A stretch of 27,995 bases of DNA from CAWELS01 sp964468205 (GTDB lineage Bacteria; Acidobacteriota; Terriglobia; Bryobacterales; Bryobacteraceae): assembly GCA_964468205.1 (NCBI GenBank), contig CAYXVG010000073.1, positions 1 through 27,995 on the forward strand, given 5' to 3'. The notes below the pieces were generated by a model. The model was given only the letters and a program-made list of their open reading frames with translations, did no database searches and was not told where the DNA came from. Positions 1 to 8,180 of this stretch are shown one piece after another. The position numbers and the translations under genes are program-made. How positions within the stretch are numbered: position 1 is the first letter of the stretch; each line of letters begins with the position of its first letter.

Positions 1-1921
1 TTTCCTGGACGTCGGCCGTGGAAATGCCCGCCTCTTCGTTGAGGTCGACCAGCATAACGGCTTCGTGCGGACCTCCGGTCCAGAGGACAATCAGGTTGAC
101 CGGAAAGCTCGACGGCTGCACTCCGACAAAGGCCAGCGATTTGTTAACGTTCTCCGCGCCGACCTCCTCCTGAACAGCCGCCAGCACCCTCTGGGCGATC
201 TCCTCGGTGCGCTCGACGCGAGTTCCCGTCGGAGCCCGCAGACGCATCTGAAGCATGCCGGGGTCGACCCGAGGAAAGATCTCGGTTCCAAGCTGCGAGC
301 CTACGCTATAGAGGATCCCTCCGGTAACAACCAGGTAGAGGGCTGTCACCGGCCATCGAAAACGAACGACCATGCCGGACACACCTCCATACGCCGACCG
401 CAGGTGGTCGAACCACGAGTTCCGCGCATGTCCCGCCTCCACGGCTCGCCTGCGGTTGAGCCATGTCTCGAGGATCGGCACGAAGCTGCTGGCCAGAAAG
501 AACGACGCCGCCATGGAAAAGCCGACGGCTAGGGCCAGCGGCACGAACATAGCGCGCGCCACACCAGCCATGAAGAACGAGGGCGCGAACACCGCCAGCA
601 TGCAGAGCATGATCAGCAGACGCGGGATTACCACTTCGCGGCTGGCTTCAAGAACCGATCGGGCGACCGGTTTGCCCTCATCCAGGTGGCGGTGAATGTT
701 TTCGATCGCGATGACCGACTCGTCCACGAGGATACCGATCGCAAGCGTCAGCCCGCCGAGAGTCATCAGATTGATGGATTGGCCAGCGGCCCACAACGCC
801 ACAACGGCGGAAAGCAGCGCCAGTGGAATGGTCATCACCACCACCAGGGCGCTTCGCAGGCTGCCCAGCATGATGAGAATCACCATGCCGGTCAGAAATG
901 CGCCGAGCAGCCCTTCGAAGCGCAATGCCTCCAGTGCGTCGGTTACATAGAACGACTGGTCAAACTCGAACGAAACGCTGATGTCTTCCGGCACAGCAGC
1001 CTGGAAAGTGGGGATCGCCTCTCTTACCCGCTCCACGACGTCAAGCGTCGAAGCGTCAGCGCGCTTGGTCACCGCGATGTAGACCGCCCGCCGGCCGTCT
1101 ACCAGGGCGTAGCTGGTCAAAATGTCGGCGCCATCCTCGGCGTAACCGACGTCCCGGAGGTATACGGTCGGTCCGGCGCCGGTGCGGATAGGAACGTCGT
1201 CCAGCTCCGAGGGCTGCTTCACCACCGAGTTGAGCGGCGTCATATAGCTCATGTCGCCGACCCGAACATTCCCCGACGGAGTGATCGTGTTGGTTTTGGC
1301 GATTGCCTGAACGACCTCATCAGGCGACATGTTGTACGAACGCAGGCGATCGGGATCGACATGAACTACGAGACTGCGAGCAGTTCCCCCGAAGGGCGGC
1401 GGCGCGGAGACCCCAGGCAGGCGGGAAAACATCGGCCGGATCCGGAACAAAGCCAGGTCCGAAATCTCGTCCACGGTTCTCGTTTCGCTCGAAAATACGA
1501 GATACCCGACCGGAGCGCTTCCGGCATCGAAGCGCATCACGAACGGCGGCACCGTTCCCGGTGGCATGAACGAGCGCGAGCGGTTCACCTGCGCCACCGT
1601 CTCGGCCATCGCCTGGGCCATGTCTGTGCCCTCGTGAAAGTGAAGGCTCATCAGGGCCGCTCCCTGAATCGAGCGCGATTCCACGTAATCGATGCCGCTG
1701 ACGTAGAGGAAGTGATACTCGTAGTAGTTGACGAGGTAGCCTTCCATTTGCGCGGGGTCCATGCCCCCGTAGGGCTGGGCGACGTAGATGACCGGCGTGC
1801 CGAGCGTGGGGAAAATGTCCGCTCGCATGCGGTTGAGCGCCAGAATCGAGCACAACGCGACGCCCACAATCACCATGAGAATGGTAATCGGGCGACGCAT
1901 CGCGGCGTGTATTAACCACAT
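1..1921 (-). CDS. RND efflux transporter permease subunit (3' end beyond window)
   Basis: Inner-membrane proton-driven resistance-nodulation-division pump subunit that would export a drug, metal or metabolite through a TolC-type channel. The reverse strand is open from an ATG at 1921 to the window edge, about 640 codons of the usual ~1,030-1,050. The N-terminus has a short cytoplasmic segment (MRRPI) and then TM1. A porter region follows, then a TM2-TM6 block, and the second periplasmic half begins near the edge. In TM4 the sequence GILVDESVIAIEN places Asp400-Glu401 where AcrB-type pumps carry the proton-relay Asp-Asp pair. It starts about 12 bases after the TolC-like gene ends and is probably co-transcribed with it and padR. 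No membrane-fusion protein lies between them; it may lie downstream outside the window. The substrate cannot be read from the sequence. Confidence 0.93.
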   Translation of the reverse strand, partial: MWLIHAAMRRPITILMVIVGVALCSILALNRMRADIFPTLGTPVIYVAQPYGGMDPAQMEGYLVNYYEYHFLYVSGIDYVESRSIQGAALMSLHFHEGTDMAQAMAETVAQVNRSRSFMPPGTVPPFVMRFDAGSAPVGYLVFSSETRTVDEISDLALFRIRPMFSRLPGVSAPPPFGGTARSLVVHVDPDRLRSYNMSPDEVVQAIAKTNTITPSGNVRVGDMSYMTPLNSVVKQPSELDDVPIRTGAGPTVYLRDVGYAEDGADILTSYALVDGRRAVYIAVTKRADASTLDVVERVREAIPTFQAAVPEDISVSFEFDQSFYVTDALEALRFEGLLGAFLTGMVILIMLGSLRSALVVVMTIPLALLSAVVALWAAGQSINLMTLGGLTLAIGILVDESVIAIENIHRHLDEGKPVARSVLEASREVVIPRLLIMLCMLAVFAPSFFMAGVARAMFVPLALAVGFSMAASFFLASSFVPILETWLNRRRAVEAGHARNSWFDHLRSAYGGVSGMVVRFRWPVTALYLVVTGGILYSVGSQLGTEIFPRVDPGMLQMRLRAPTGTRVERTEEIAQRVLAAVQEEVGAENVNKSLAFVGVQPSSFPVNLIVLWTGGPHEAVMLVDLNEEAGISTADVQE

Positions 1922-1933
1922 AAGGAATCCCTC

Positions 1934-3316
1934 CTACTGGTTCCCTCGGGCCAGGATGTCCGTCATGTCTCCCTCGGCGGCCTTAAGCGCAAACAGTGCC
2001 CGCCAGATTCCCAGCTTCGCTAGCGCGTCGTCGGTTTCCGCCTGCCGCAGCAGGCGCTGCGCATCCGCCACTTCCACTACCGTTCCCAGGCCGGCCTGGT
2101 ACCGGGCCTGCGCCTGTCTTTCGAGCATCTGGGCGGCGGCCAGTTGCGTGGGCGTGTTCGCCGCGATCTGCCGCGCCGCCTCCACGCTCACTCGCGCCTG
2201 CGCCACTTCGGATTCGAGGCGCTCCAGAACCTCGTCCAGCCGGGCCCCCTCGGCTGTTTCGCGATGTGACTCGATTTCCCGCCGCACCTGGTTCTGCTTG
2301 TAGTCGAACACCGGAAACGAAACGCCGAATCCCACCGCCCAGTTGCCGAAGTTCGGCGCGAGCCCGTTGACGCCCCCCTGGAACGTGCCGTCAAGGCGCG
2401 CGCCTGTGCCACGGCCATAGACCGTCGACAAAACTTCAAACTTCGGCCGGTACTCCTTCGCGATCGACTCGCGGAGCGCCCGGATGACATCGATATTCGC
2501 GGCCTGCGCCGCGGCCACCGGATGGCTCAGAAGATTCGCCGCGGGCTCATCGGCGGCGGGCGGGTCACTGAGCAGTTCCCCAGGGGCGATCTCCACTTCC
2601 GTGCCCGCCATGCCCATCCACCGGCCGAGAAGCAGACGTTGGTCGTGTTCCAGCCGTTCAACCGCGATCAGTTCATTCCGGGCTTGCGCCAGTTCCGCCT
2701 GCGCACGGGACTCATCCGCGCCGGGCCGGAGCTCAGCTCGCACCAGAGCGCCCACCGTCTCGGCGAAAACCTCCGTCCGCTCGACATTGGCCCGCGCGGC
2801 GGTCACGGCTTGCCGCGCCGCCAGCGCGTTGAAAAACGCGTCGGCGGCCGCCACCGAAACTTCGTAACCCGTTACCTCCTGCCCGGCGGCGGCTCGCGCC
2901 CTAATCCTGTCTGCCAGGACGACGAGGGACCGCCGCAGTCCAAGATCGAATGGCTCCCACCGGAACGCCAAACCGACCGCCGTGCCGAACGTGCTCGTTC
3001 CCACCTGGTCCTCACCGGCCGGTCCCGAGATAGGCGCAATCACCGGGTTCGGAAACGTGAGTCCAAAGATGTTGTTTCGCGTCGCCCGGTTCACCTGGTA
3101 ATGGAAATCCGCCCGGGGCAGATAGGCCGTCTTTGCCAGTTCGATACCCGATTCAGCCGCCGTAACGTCGGACATACTCGCCCGGATCGCCGGGTAGTTC
3201 TTCGCCGCCTGCTCGACGGCCTGCTGGATGGTCACCGGACTGCTCTGTGCCTCCGCCAGCCCGGTCGCGGCCAGGCATACACCAGCCGCCACTGCGATTC
3301 CCTTCATGGTGAACAC
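1934..3316 (-). CDS. TolC family outer membrane efflux protein
   Basis: Outer-membrane channel component of a tripartite efflux or secretion system. The 460-residue protein has an N-terminal signal peptide (hydrophobic GIAVAAGVCLAATG ending in AEA). Two repeats of long alpha-helical OEP segments follow, rich in Ala, Glu, Gln and Arg (for example around the LERLESEVAQARVSVEAARQ-type stretch near residue 370), as in TolC/OprM. Length is typical. Two starts are possible: GTG at 3316, with GGGAAG seven bases upstream, and ATG at 3307, which lacks a well-spaced Shine-Dalgarno sequence. I chose GTG. The gene lies 36 bases after padR and 12 bases before the RND gene on the same strand, so it is probably the middle gene of a PadR-controlled efflux operon. 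Confidence 0.92.
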   Translation of the reverse strand: MFTMKGIAVAAGVCLAATGLAEAQSSPVTIQQAVEQAAKNYPAIRASMSDVTAAESGIELAKTAYLPRADFHYQVNRATRNNIFGLTFPNPVIAPISGPAGEDQVGTSTFGTAVGLAFRWEPFDLGLRRSLVVLADRIRARAAAGQEVTGYEVSVAAADAFFNALAARQAVTAARANVERTEVFAETVGALVRAELRPGADESRAQAELAQARNELIAVERLEHDQRLLLGRWMGMAGTEVEIAPGELLSDPPAADEPAANLLSHPVAAAQAANIDVIRALRESIAKEYRPKFEVLSTVYGRGTGARLDGTFQGGVNGLAPNFGNWAVGFGVSFPVFDYKQNQVRREIESHRETAEGARLDEVLERLESEVAQARVSVEAARQIAANTPTQLAAAQMLERQAQARYQAGLGTVVEVADAQRLLRQAETDDALAKLGIWRALFALKAAEGDMTDILARGNQ

Positions 3317-3352
3317 GGTAGTTCTTCCCAGTCCTCTCCAGTTCGGTCTTTC

Positions 3353-3712
3353 TCAAGATTGCTTCCGGCCGTCCCGCCCCAGCCTCGTCTCCAGCACTTT
3401 TCGGATCTCGGCAGCGCTCAGCGCCTCTCCGGCCAGTTCCATCAGCTTCTTCTTCTGCTGCCGAAAATAACGCCTGCCCGCCGCCGTCGCCCGGTAGTAC
3501 TTTCGCCGCTTGCCGTTGACGACCCGTTCGAAGCGCTTCAGTAACCCCTCGCGTTCCAGCTTGTGGAACTTCGGGTAAAGCTGACTCGCGTTCAGCTTGT
3601 AGCCGTGCTCGCCCAACTCCTCGATCATCCACAGGCCGTACAGGTCCTGCTCCTCCGCGTGATGGAGGATGTGGAGTTCGACGAAGTCCACTCGTAGCTG
3701 CTTCTGTTTCAC
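3353..3712 (-). CDS. PadR family transcriptional regulator
   Basis: Small winged-helix repressor expected to control the following efflux genes. The protein (about 119 residues from GTG at 3712) has the PadR signature: an N-terminal helix (VDFVELHILHHAEE), the DLYGLWMIEEL recognition region, then LNASQLYPKFHKLEREGLL. The wing follows (VNGKRRKYYRATAAGRRYF), and a C-terminal helix is for dimerisation. The frame is open back to another GTG at 3745, but that adds residues unlike PadR proteins and covers the palindromic region, so 3712 is preferred. No clear Shine-Dalgarno precedes it; translation may be leaderless. It is first in the padR-tolC-RND order. The repeats at its start suggest autoregulation. 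The effector is unknown. Confidence 0.88.
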   Translation of the reverse strand: MKQKQLRVDFVELHILHHAEEQDLYGLWMIEELGEHGYKLNASQLYPKFHKLEREGLLKRFERVVNGKRRKYYRATAAGRRYFRQQKKKLMELAGEALSAAEIRKVLETRLGRDGRKQS

Positions 3713-3744
3713 AATTGTACTATTACAATACGATGACAATAGCA
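3713..3744. promoter_or_regulatory. Candidate PadR operator (inverted repeat plus tandem repeat)
   Basis: A perfect 6-bp inverted repeat ATTGTA-N4-TACAAT occupies 3714-3729. It overlaps two tandem 11-bp direct repeats (3723-3733 and 3734-3744, 8 of 11 identical, core ACAATA). The block lies immediately upstream of the padR start in an AT-rich patch inside GC-rich DNA. PadR proteins usually bind short AT-rich dyads, so autoregulation is a reasonable inference. The binding itself is not shown by the sequence. Confidence 0.5.
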
Positions 3745-3873
3745 CGGAATCGGGGTTGCCGCAACTATTTTGTCAGTTTATGATATCAATAAGCAATTAT
3801 GGTAACAGAAACGGATTCCCCTGTCCACCTCCGATCCGCATCTCCAGGGTTCGATCTACTTTAGCTTCCGCCG

Positions 3874-5235
3874 GTGCGCCGCCTGGCGCTGTCCAAAGCC
3901 TTCCCATACGCTTTTCAGGCGGCGCTCCTGGTTCTTTTCGTGGCCCTGGCTATTCTTGGCTGGAAGCAGTTCCCCCCGCATGATGTCCCTGGCAAGCTGT
4001 TCGCCAAGACGAATCTGGTAACCCTCATTATTTGGGGCCTTTGGTGGCCGGCCATGGTCTGGACCGCGGTGCTGTTGGGCCGCGCCTGGTGCGCCGTGTG
4101 TCCCTTGGAACTGGTATCGAACGGGACCGAGCGGCTGGCAAAGCGGCTCGGGATCGCACAGCGGAAACTCGGAAGGTGGCTCCGAGCCGGGTGGCTAATC
4201 GTACTTGCGTATTTCGTACTTCAGTTTCTCGTCGCCGGTCTGGATTTGCACCGCAATCCGGGGGGCACGTCGATTTTTCTTTGGAACACGCTTGGCTTGG
4301 CGGCCGCGACGGCGCTGATCTTTTCCGACCGCGCCTTTTACCGCGCCTTCTGTCCAGTTGGCTTGCTCCTCGGGACGTATGGGCGTGGAGGAATGCTCGC
4401 CGTTCGGCCGGGGACGTCCGAGACGTGTGCATCTTGCCGTTCGAAAGACCGTGTCCACCCGGCCAGGCGCTACGCCGCAGACGCGCGGAGTTGCCCGAGT
4501 CTGCTCAACCCCGAGAAGCTTGACGATAATGCGGACTGTTTGCTCTGCGGCCAGTGCTTCAAAGTGTGCGGTTCCGGGAATCTCCGCCTGCTCCTTCGCA
4601 AGCCGTTCAGCACCGGTGACTGGTATGAGCCGCTGGCGTCGTGGCCGGTGACTTTGTTTGTGATGATCGCTTCCGGTTTCGTCACCTATGAGCTGTGTTC
4701 TGAATGGGAGGCGGCGAAGAAGGTTTTCGCGTTAATGCCCGGCTTTTTCACCTCGGCCTTAGGCATCCCCTACCTTTCCGGCTGGGTGATGGGTTTTTGG
4801 CGTCTCATCATGTTTCCCCTGCTCTTTTGGCTTCTGCTCGGCGGCGTTGCGGTCGCCCTGGGCGCAGCCCGGAATTTTGGAACGGCGTGGCGAAAGCTGG
4901 CCCTGCCGGTTGTAGCAATAGTGGCGGCAGGGCATATGGCCAAGGGGCTGGCGAAGGTAGTCAGTTGGGTCCAGTTCCTACCAGGAGCGGTCGCCGACTC
5001 CGCCGGAGCTGAGACGGCAGCGGCGATTCAGACGGGACAGATTCCGTCGCCCGCCAGCCTGGCTTCGCTAACGACCGCTTCCGTGGTGGGCATCGTGCTG
5101 CTGGTTCTCTCCACTTTCTTTGCCCTTCGCGTTGCCCGGAAGATTACTCCGGAAGCCGGGCCGGGACGAACGGTTCCGGTGTTGCTGGCGGGCATTTTCT
5201 TTACCTTCCTGGTGGCAGGGTGGAGCATCGGTTAG
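3874..5235 (+). CDS. Membrane-bound 4Fe-4S polyferredoxin-like protein (NapH/NosR/CcoG-like)
   Basis: Integral-membrane iron-sulfur electron-transfer protein of 453 residues; the redox partner is unknown. TM helices lie near residues 12-30, 47-68, 106-123, 135-150 and 255-275, with more in the C-terminal half. Cytoplasmic cysteine motifs include GRAWCAVCP (Cys73, Cys76) and FYRAFCPVG (Cys160), both typical of the NapH/NosR/CcoG superfamily. A ferredoxin-type region follows: Cys185 and Cys188, then Cys207, then Cys222-x2-Cys225-x2-Cys228-x3-Cys232. The GTG at 3874 is the first start after an in-frame stop at 3862; no strong ribosome binding site is visible. Family proteins pass electrons to reductases or maturation systems. 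No nitrate, nitrous-oxide or cytochrome-oxidase genes are nearby, so it is an orphan. Specific function is unassigned. Confidence 0.82.
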   Translation: MRRLALSKAFPYAFQAALLVLFVALAILGWKQFPPHDVPGKLFAKTNLVTLIIWGLWWPAMVWTAVLLGRAWCAVCPLELVSNGTERLAKRLGIAQRKLGRWLRAGWLIVLAYFVLQFLVAGLDLHRNPGGTSIFLWNTLGLAAATALIFSDRAFYRAFCPVGLLLGTYGRGGMLAVRPGTSETCASCRSKDRVHPARRYAADARSCPSLLNPEKLDDNADCLLCGQCFKVCGSGNLRLLLRKPFSTGDWYEPLASWPVTLFVMIASGFVTYELCSEWEAAKKVFALMPGFFTSALGIPYLSGWVMGFWRLIMFPLLFWLLLGGVAVALGAARNFGTAWRKLALPVVAIVAAGHMAKGLAKVVSWVQFLPGAVADSAGAETAAAIQTGQIPSPASLASLTTASVVGIVLLVLSTFFALRVARKITPEAGPGRTVPVLLAGIFFTFLVAGWSIG

Positions 5236-5436
5236 CCGGTAGCGGGTCGTTGTTTCGAGACCGTCGGGCGAGCCTCGCTTCATGGGGCTTGGAACTTGCT
5301 GGAGTTGGAGCTGATTGAGGATTGGTAGGACCGACGCTGCAGGTTCGAAGGCCGCCGTGGCGACCGGTTGGGGCTGGGCGGGGCTTCGCGGCGCCGCGTT
5401 TAGCGAGTGGAGTGGACGGGTGGGGCAAGCCGGCCC
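5236..5436. repeat. Intergenic GC-rich sequence with a hairpin, possible dispersed repeat
   Basis: This gap holds no credible gene. Its right end contains a short hairpin, GGGGC-AAGCCG-GCCCC (5422-5437), touching the stop codon of the minus-strand gene. There is no T-run, so it is a poor rho-independent terminator. The style (GC-rich palindromic core in an intergenic space between convergent genes) resembles REP-type dispersed elements, but only one copy is visible in this window. Confidence 0.3.
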
Positions 5437-7269
5437 CTACCAGAGATATTCTTTGGCGGATTCGCGGCGGGCGCGGTTGTCGAGGACGTGGACGACGCGG
5501 ACTTTCTTGAGCTTGGCGGGGTTGAGCTGGCCGATTGGGATGTACATAATGGAACGGTTGAGGTGGGCGGCGATGGAGCGGAAGATGGAGCGGGGCGGTT
5601 TCGCGGCGACGTAGACGACGTGGCGGTGGATGGAATAGTCGATGGCGGCCATGAGGAGGCGCTCGGGCTTTGTGCGGGCGAAGTCGTAGTCGGGGTCGCC
5701 CCAGACGTCCAACATCCGGCCGGGCGGGAGGGCCATCATGAAGCCGCCGTACTCGGCGCGGCCGATTCCGGGTCCGACGATGTGGTCGAACGGGTGGGTG
5801 GAGTAGAAGGCCATGTCGGATTCGTTCTGGTGCTCGCCGAGCCAGGTGGTGAGGTAGTAGAAGCGGTTGTCCGGGTCTTCGTCGTAAATGACAACCACAG
5901 CGCCAACCTCGCCGGAGAATCGCTGCTGGTGGCGGACGTAGATTCTGCCTTCGTGCCAGTTGCGGATGGTTTCGCGGATGTCGATGCCGTCGAGGATGGA
6001 GGTGGTGAAGGGCTCGACGCGCACGCGGTCCTCCGAGACGATGCTCTTCGCTTTTTGCTTGAGGAAGCGGCCATACTCCTCGATGACGAAGTCCTCGGGC
6101 GGATAGGAGCAGATGGCGTTGCCGTCGAGGCGGCGGGCCCACTCGCCGGGGTACTTTTCCTTCTTCCGCATCTTCAGATTGGCGGGGCGCAGTCGCTGCT
6201 TGGGGCGCGGGAGGCGGCGGCGAAGGCGCAGTTTGCGGGTGTTGAGCCAAACTTCCTCGCCGGAGAGATTCTCGGTACGGAGGTCGCTGGTCTCGCTTTG
6301 GGCGAAGTATTGGTTCGCGGCGTTCCAAACTTCCCAGGCGTAGTTGTCATCGACGATGCCTCGCGCGGCGACGGTGAGGTCGAAGAGTCCGGCGACGAGA
6401 TCGCGGCTGAGTAGAGCGAGGTTCCGGGTGTAGCGGGCCAACATGCGGCGCTGCCAGTGCGTCAATGTTTCGCCGGTGTTTTTCTCGTAGCCGGCCTCGG
6501 CGTCCTTGAAGAGGGAGTACTGGACGCGCCGGCGGTCGAGATCGGCGAGGGCGGACAAGTCCAGGCGGTTCCGCTCGAAGCGTTCCTGCAGGTAGGGGTA
6601 TTCGATGGTGATTTCGGCGAGGCAGTCGGGATGGGGATTGATCAGCTCGACTTCGCGCGCGCGGCGGGGCCGCGGCGGCTGATCCTGGGGAGCCTCCATG
6701 GAGTCGAGCACCGGGTCGAGGAGATTGAGCGAGAGCACCACCAGCAGTTCGGCCAGGGGATCCGTACCCTGGAGTTTCCAGGCCATGCCATCGGCGTGGG
6801 TGACGGTTTCATCGGTGCGCTCCTGCGGGTGGAGGCGGTACGCCTCGACGTAGCGATCAAGCCCCACCGAGCGCAGGGAGTAAGGGTCGGGGAAGATGTC
6901 CGAGAGATGCGGCCGTTCGGCTAAATCGGGTTCGAGGAAGACGACCTCGGCACCGATTTCGCGGGCGGAGCGGATGGCTTCGGTGAACGGGTCGGCCGGC
7001 TCCACGGGAACGTAGACGCCGCGTTCGTCGTCTTCCGGGTCCGCGAAGACGATGACGCTGAGCTGGGGGAGGCGGTCGATTGCGCGCAGATAGTGAGGCT
7101 CGAGCCAGCCGGGAAGCTCGACCGCCACGACGGGCGGCCGTGTTTGGAGGATGCGGCGGCGCACCTCGACGGCGAACTCGAGGCGGCCGGGGACGACGGG
7201 CAGATAGGTGAAGCGGCCGCGGCGGAGGTCGCTGAAATCGGGGAGGTCGAATTCACTCCCTGGGGGCAT
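5437..7269 (-). CDS. MoxR-associated protein, N-terminus DUF5682/ChaN-TraB-like; C-terminal domain unrecognised
   Basis: Large cytoplasmic protein (610 residues), with no signal peptide or TM segment, encoded directly after a MoxR AAA+ ATPase. Residues ~18-150 read as an alternating alpha/beta domain: RPPVVAVELPGWLEPHYL, then LSVIVFADPEDDERGVYVPV and then AREIGAEVVFLEPD. This follows the pattern I associate with DUF5682/EreA-ChaN-TraB-like proteins found with MoxR ATPases. The middle (~200-360) is helical and charged. A basic Arg/Lys/Pro stretch near 340-370 precedes a C-terminal alpha/beta region (~375-610) that I do not recognise. The start is ATG 7269, overlapping the ATPase stop by 17 bases, with AGGAGG about nine bases upstream inside the ATPase gene. 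An in-frame upstream extension to 7341 lies within the ATPase coding region and is unlikely. An ATPase-driven chaperone or conflict role is inference only. Confidence 0.7.
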   Translation of the reverse strand: MPPGSEFDLPDFSDLRRGRFTYLPVVPGRLEFAVEVRRRILQTRPPVVAVELPGWLEPHYLRAIDRLPQLSVIVFADPEDDERGVYVPVEPADPFTEAIRSAREIGAEVVFLEPDLAERPHLSDIFPDPYSLRSVGLDRYVEAYRLHPQERTDETVTHADGMAWKLQGTDPLAELLVVLSLNLLDPVLDSMEAPQDQPPRPRRAREVELINPHPDCLAEITIEYPYLQERFERNRLDLSALADLDRRRVQYSLFKDAEAGYEKNTGETLTHWQRRMLARYTRNLALLSRDLVAGLFDLTVAARGIVDDNYAWEVWNAANQYFAQSETSDLRTENLSGEEVWLNTRKLRLRRRLPRPKQRLRPANLKMRKKEKYPGEWARRLDGNAICSYPPEDFVIEEYGRFLKQKAKSIVSEDRVRVEPFTTSILDGIDIRETIRNWHEGRIYVRHQQRFSGEVGAVVVIYDEDPDNRFYYLTTWLGEHQNESDMAFYSTHPFDHIVGPGIGRAEYGGFMMALPPGRMLDVWGDPDYDFARTKPERLLMAAIDYSIHRHVVYVAAKPPRSIFRSIAAHLNRSIMYIPIGQLNPAKLKKVRVVHVLDNRARRESAKEYLW

Positions 7270-8080
7270 AGCGGAGCGCCTCCTCGCCAAGAGTTTCCAC
7301 GATGGCGATCTGTAGAGCGGCGCCGGAGTCGAGCGCGGCATCCGGCATGGCCAGGAGTTTCATGGCGTAGCGGCTGACGTTGATGCCGTCGCGCACGGTG
7401 TAGCGCTCGTCGGCGGCGTGGGCCTGCTGCAGGAAGCCGGTGACATATTCGAGGATTTCTTCCCGGCCAAAGGGCAGATTTTCGCGGAGGATCGCCATTT
7501 CCTCTTCGCGTTCGGGGAAATCGATCAAAATCTGCGGCTGCAGGCGGGAATGGATGTACTCGGGGAGGTCGAAGGTGGAGGCGTCATCATTCATGGTGGC
7601 GACAATGCGGAAGTTCGGGTGGGCCTTCACCTTAATGCCGGCGACGATGGACTCGACATAGCGGCGGGTGTCGAGCAGGGGGGCGAGGCTGGCCCAACTT
7701 TTCTCGCTCATGCGGTTTCCTTCGTCGAGGATGCAGACGCCGCCGCGAAGCATGGCTGTCACGAGGGGGGAGGCGACGTAGCGTAGCTTCCCGGCGCTTT
7801 CGATCACGGGTGTGATGAGCAGGTCCTCGGGGCGGGTGTCAACGGTGGCCTGGAGAATGTAGATCTCCTGATCGAGGCGCTGGCCGGCGGCATAGGCGAG
7901 GGTGGTTTTTCCGACGCCGGGCTTGCCGATAAGGCGCGGATTCATCGGCAGGTCGTCGTCCGCCACGACGAGCCAGGCGGCGAGGAGTTGCCGCATCACT
8001 TCTTCTTGCCCGACCCAGCGGACGGGGATTTGATCCGGGTGCGCGAGGTGTAATTGTACGCCTTCGACTTCTATGATCAT
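7253..8080 (-). CDS. MoxR-type AAA+ ATPase
   Basis: ATPase of the MoxR/CbbQ/dynein-related AAA+ branch, 275 residues, which typically remodels a partner protein or assists metal-cofactor insertion. Visible motifs are Walker A GKPGVGKT (residues 52-59), Walker B CILDE (116-120), sensor 1 Asn164 in the IVATMND stretch, and the arginine-finger region HSRLQ (Arg179). A helical lid follows. The N-terminal VGQEEV is the usual box preceding the core. The ATG at 8080 is preceded by TAGAAT only three bases upstream and by no well-spaced Shine-Dalgarno sequence, suggesting leaderless or nearly leaderless translation. It overlaps the downstream partner by 17 bases, implying translational coupling. The VWA or SWIM-domain proteins that often accompany MoxR-DUF5682 loci are absent from the window. 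Confidence 0.9.
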   Translation of the reverse strand: MIIEVEGVQLHLAHPDQIPVRWVGQEEVMRQLLAAWLVVADDDLPMNPRLIGKPGVGKTTLAYAAGQRLDQEIYILQATVDTRPEDLLITPVIESAGKLRYVASPLVTAMLRGGVCILDEGNRMSEKSWASLAPLLDTRRYVESIVAGIKVKAHPNFRIVATMNDDASTFDLPEYIHSRLQPQILIDFPEREEEMAILRENLPFGREEILEYVTGFLQQAHAADERYTVRDGINVSRYAMKLLAMPDAALDSGAALQIAIVETLGEEALRYAPRE

Positions 8081-8152
8081 GTAATTCTATTGTCCCAAAG
8101 GGCTCCGGGCGGCGCAGGGATTCCGGGTGCGGCGGAAACACACCGCGCCGAA

Positions 8153-8180
8153 TTGTCAGCGTCACGGCGGGAGTTATAAT
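8153..8180 (+). promoter_or_regulatory. Sigma70-type promoter for the POTRA-like gene
   Basis: TTGTCA at 8153-8158 and a perfect TATAAT at 8175-8180 are separated by 16 bases. They lie 16 bases upstream of the ATG at 8197. This is the best consensus promoter in the window. It is followed by a well-placed GGGAGG ribosome binding site (8186-8191). Confidence 0.7.

Noticed and set aside
686..1915. Long plus-strand open frame opposite the RND gene
   Set aside because: Its translation is Arg/His-rich without domain logic, and the reverse strand encodes a clear RND pump through the same region.
2522..3544. Plus-strand open frame of 340 codons opposite the TolC-like and PadR genes
   Set aside because: It spans two well-supported genes and the gap between them, and has the Arg-rich composition of antisense frames in GC-rich DNA.
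5422..5437. Rho-independent terminator
   Set aside because: The stem is short and no T-run follows on either strand.
5201..6328. Minus-strand 375-codon frame rich in Pro and Arg
   Set aside because: It overlaps the real minus-strand gene in another phase and has low-complexity Arg/Pro composition.
5407..6414. Plus-strand 335-codon frame rich in Gly, Val, Asp and Glu
   Set aside because: It is the antisense shadow of the MoxR-associated gene; it has repetitive acidic composition and no ribosome binding site.
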